DNA from: Pseudomonadota bacterium
GTDB lineage: Bacteria > Pseudomonadota > Gammaproteobacteria > Halothiobacillales > Halothiobacillaceae
Assembly (NCBI GenBank): GCA_021795795.1
Contig: JAJYPA010000014.1
Span: forward strand, 1 to 51,735
Direction: 5' to 3'
Length of the DNA: 51,735 nucleotides
Made by a program: the position numbers and the translations under genes. Shown piece by piece: positions 50,966 through 51,735 of this stretch (position 1 is its first letter; each line of letters opens with the position of its first letter). The notes below the pieces were generated by a model. The model saw nothing but the letters and a program-made list of their open reading frames with translations, was not told the origin of the DNA and did no database searches.

Positions 50966-50993
50966 AGCACACATTGTGCTAAGTTTTAGCACA
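50966..50993 (+). promoter_or_regulatory. Palindromic operator of the toxin-antitoxin pair
   Basis: Three alternating half-sites: AGCACA (50966), TGTGCTAA (50975-50982) and TTAGCACA (50986-50993). Both neighbouring pairs form perfect inverted repeats with 3-base spacers. The last half-site ends on the A of the toxin ATG. Autoregulation by the antitoxin or the complex is inferred. No ribosome site is visible before the ATG. Confidence 0.7.
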
Positions 50994-51271
50994 TGAAGCC
51001 CATCACGTGGAACCCAGAGAAGAACAAGCTTCTCCAAACAGAAAGGAAAGTCACTTTCGAGGATGTGGTTTTGCATATTTCGGTTGGAGGCATCCTGGAT
51101 ACGTTCGAGCATCCGAATCAGGAGCGATATCCGGGGCAACAAATTCATGTGATTGAGATTGAGGGGTATGCGTATTTAGTGCCCTTTGTGGAGTCAGAGG
51201 ATGAGGTTTTTCTGAAAACGATCATCCCGAGCCGGAAAGCGACCAAAACCTATTTGGGAGGTCCAAAATGA
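50993..51271 (+). CDS. BrnT-like type II toxin
   Basis: 92 residues. The start ITWNPEKNKLLQTERKVTFEDV matches the BrnT family opening (WDPEKN--N---R-V-FEEA; here given in part), followed by VIEIEGYAYLVPFV and the end TIIPSRKATKTYLGG, like the BrnT IIS-AR-AT ending. BrnT proteins are RelE-fold RNases blocking translation. The antitoxin gene overlaps its stop (ATGA), the toxin-first order of brnTA. Its stop-start coupling and own operator make this a self-contained cassette. Confidence 0.82.
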   Translation: MKPITWNPEKNKLLQTERKVTFEDVVLHISVGGILDTFEHPNQERYPGQQIHVIEIEGYAYLVPFVESEDEVFLKTIIPSRKATKTYLGGPK

Positions 51272-51540
51272 GTAGGCTGGATAAAGAAGAGCAAGAAATT
51301 CTGGATGCATTCGATGCAGGAGCGCTGCAGCGGTCGCCAGACAGTGAAGACAGGAAACTGCGGCATCAACAATACGCCGAGGCCATGTTCAAGAAAGATG
51401 CCCGTATTAACATCAGACTATCCTCCAAGGATCTTAGGGGGCTCCAGAAGAAAGCCCTGGCAGAAGGCATCCCCTACCAAACACTTGTTGCCAGTATTCT
51501 TCATAAATATGTGGAAGGTCGCTTGCACGAGGATCGATAG
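51268..51540 (+). CDS. BrnA/CopG-like antitoxin
   Basis: 90 residues. An acidic N-terminal helix (LDKEEQEILDAFDAG), a linker, then a ribbon-helix-helix-like C-terminus: DARINIRLSSKDLRGLQ, KKALAEGIPYQTLVASILHK, YVEGRLHE. The INIRLSS strand is the DNA-binding type. It should bind the palindromic repeats ahead of the toxin gene and neutralise the toxin through its N-terminal half. Its TAG stop lies at the left box of attC3. Confidence 0.85.
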   Translation: MSRLDKEEQEILDAFDAGALQRSPDSEDRKLRHQQYAEAMFKKDARINIRLSSKDLRGLQKKALAEGIPYQTLVASILHKYVEGRLHEDR

Positions 51541-51616
51541 CTAACCAGGCCATGCACCAGATGCCAAAATCTATGCTTCGCTACGGCTTTATCACCGGTA
51601 ATGGCCGGCGTTGAGG
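51539..51616 (+). other. attC recombination site 3, right box altered
   Basis: Left box AGCTAAC (51539-51545) and right box GTTGAGG (51610-51616); the latter breaks the last base of GTTRRRY. Inner boxes AGGCCATGCACC and GGTAATGGCC pair partly with an unpaired base. The IS-like sequence begins within or directly after the right box, which may explain the change. Confidence 0.65.
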
Positions 51617-51735
51617 CTGTAGAAAAACCCCATTTTCCGCTCTGACTGGCATAATTTGTTGCGAATGAATTGTTACGGGAATGCTATTCGATGCCACGCT
51701 ACAAACCGGTTCACAAGGGGCTGAAACTGCTGCCG
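51613..51735 (+). mobile_element. Left end of an IS element, cut by the window
   Basis: GAGGCTGTAGAAAAACCCC just after attC3 looks like an IS terminal repeat, and a transposase-like frame starts 75 bases further. The right end is outside the window, so limits are not confirmed. Confidence 0.45.
51691..51735 (+). CDS. Transposase N-terminus, IS1182-like, partial
   Basis: Only 15 codons are visible: MPRYKPVHKGLKLLP. The opening M-x-RYK-x-V followed by LLP recalls IS1182-family transposases, in which VDF or similar comes next. The short length makes this tentative. The gene runs off the right edge. Confidence 0.5.
   Translation, partial: MPRYKPVHKGLKLLP

Noticed and set aside
1..51735. tRNA, rRNA, tmRNA, RNase P or 6S RNA genes
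   Set aside because: No T-loop GTTCGANTC-type pattern in a proper cloverleaf and no conserved cores of the other RNAs were noticed in any intergenic stretch.

Overview
The window reads as chromosome of a gammaproteobacterium. Gammaproteobacterial marker genes and gene orders support this: lpoA-yraN-diaA next to a divergent rsmI, and dapA-bamC. So do an opgG/opgH/opgD set and an ispA-dxs operon. My impression is of a free-living, Halothiobacillus-like chemolithotroph, but this comes from overall flavour, not from a diagnostic gene, and should be held loosely. Coding density is high and most of the window is housekeeping.

Layout. 0-3.4 kb: the start of a LOG-family gene (cut by the window edge), divergent from polA. 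3.6-8.2 kb: a membrane GGDEF-EAL protein, a HIT protein coupled to the remains of a MotB-like gene, and tatD. 8.2-12.8 kb (minus strand): xseB-ispA-dxs-queD, tightly overlapping, then folE2; these cover isoprenoid precursors and the pterin steps toward queuosine. 13-15.5 kb: an amino-acid permease, a small tyrosine phosphatase and a non-coding block of repeats. 15.5-23.3 kb (minus strand): opgG, a small ORF, opgH, opgD and kup, an osmoadaptation cluster for periplasmic glucans and potassium. 23.7-31.7 kb: dnaE, a DUF465/SlyX-like protein, an AhpD-like protein, an unusual pyruvate-kinase-like protein, a HutZ-like protein and a CcsA/YpjD-like membrane protein. 31.9-41.7 kb: an FAD oxidase with diaA, yraN and lpoA, then divergently rsmI, dapA, bamC and argG. 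42-49.3 kb: a PhnD-PAS-GGDEF-EAL protein, a wrecked FlgT-like gene, gltX and an orphan membrane sensor.

The last 2.4 kb differ. Three short genes or gene pairs on the plus strand are each followed by an attC-like site whose first box overlaps the stop codon. This is a piece of an integron cassette array with no integrase in view. Its cargo is a membrane protein with a HEPN-like tail, a small protein with an R-x4-H HEPN motif, and a BrnT/BrnA-like toxin-antitoxin pair with a palindromic operator over the toxin start. An IS element begins directly after the third attC and runs off the window.

Between the housekeeping genes lie several families of intergenic elements built from strings of hairpins (called A, B, C and D here). 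A, B and C each occur at least twice. Some hairpins keep their pairing although the arm sequences differ between copies, which points to a conserved structure. Two decayed genes, a MotB-like and a FlgT-like one, both belong to flagellar motor families and hint at eroding motility.
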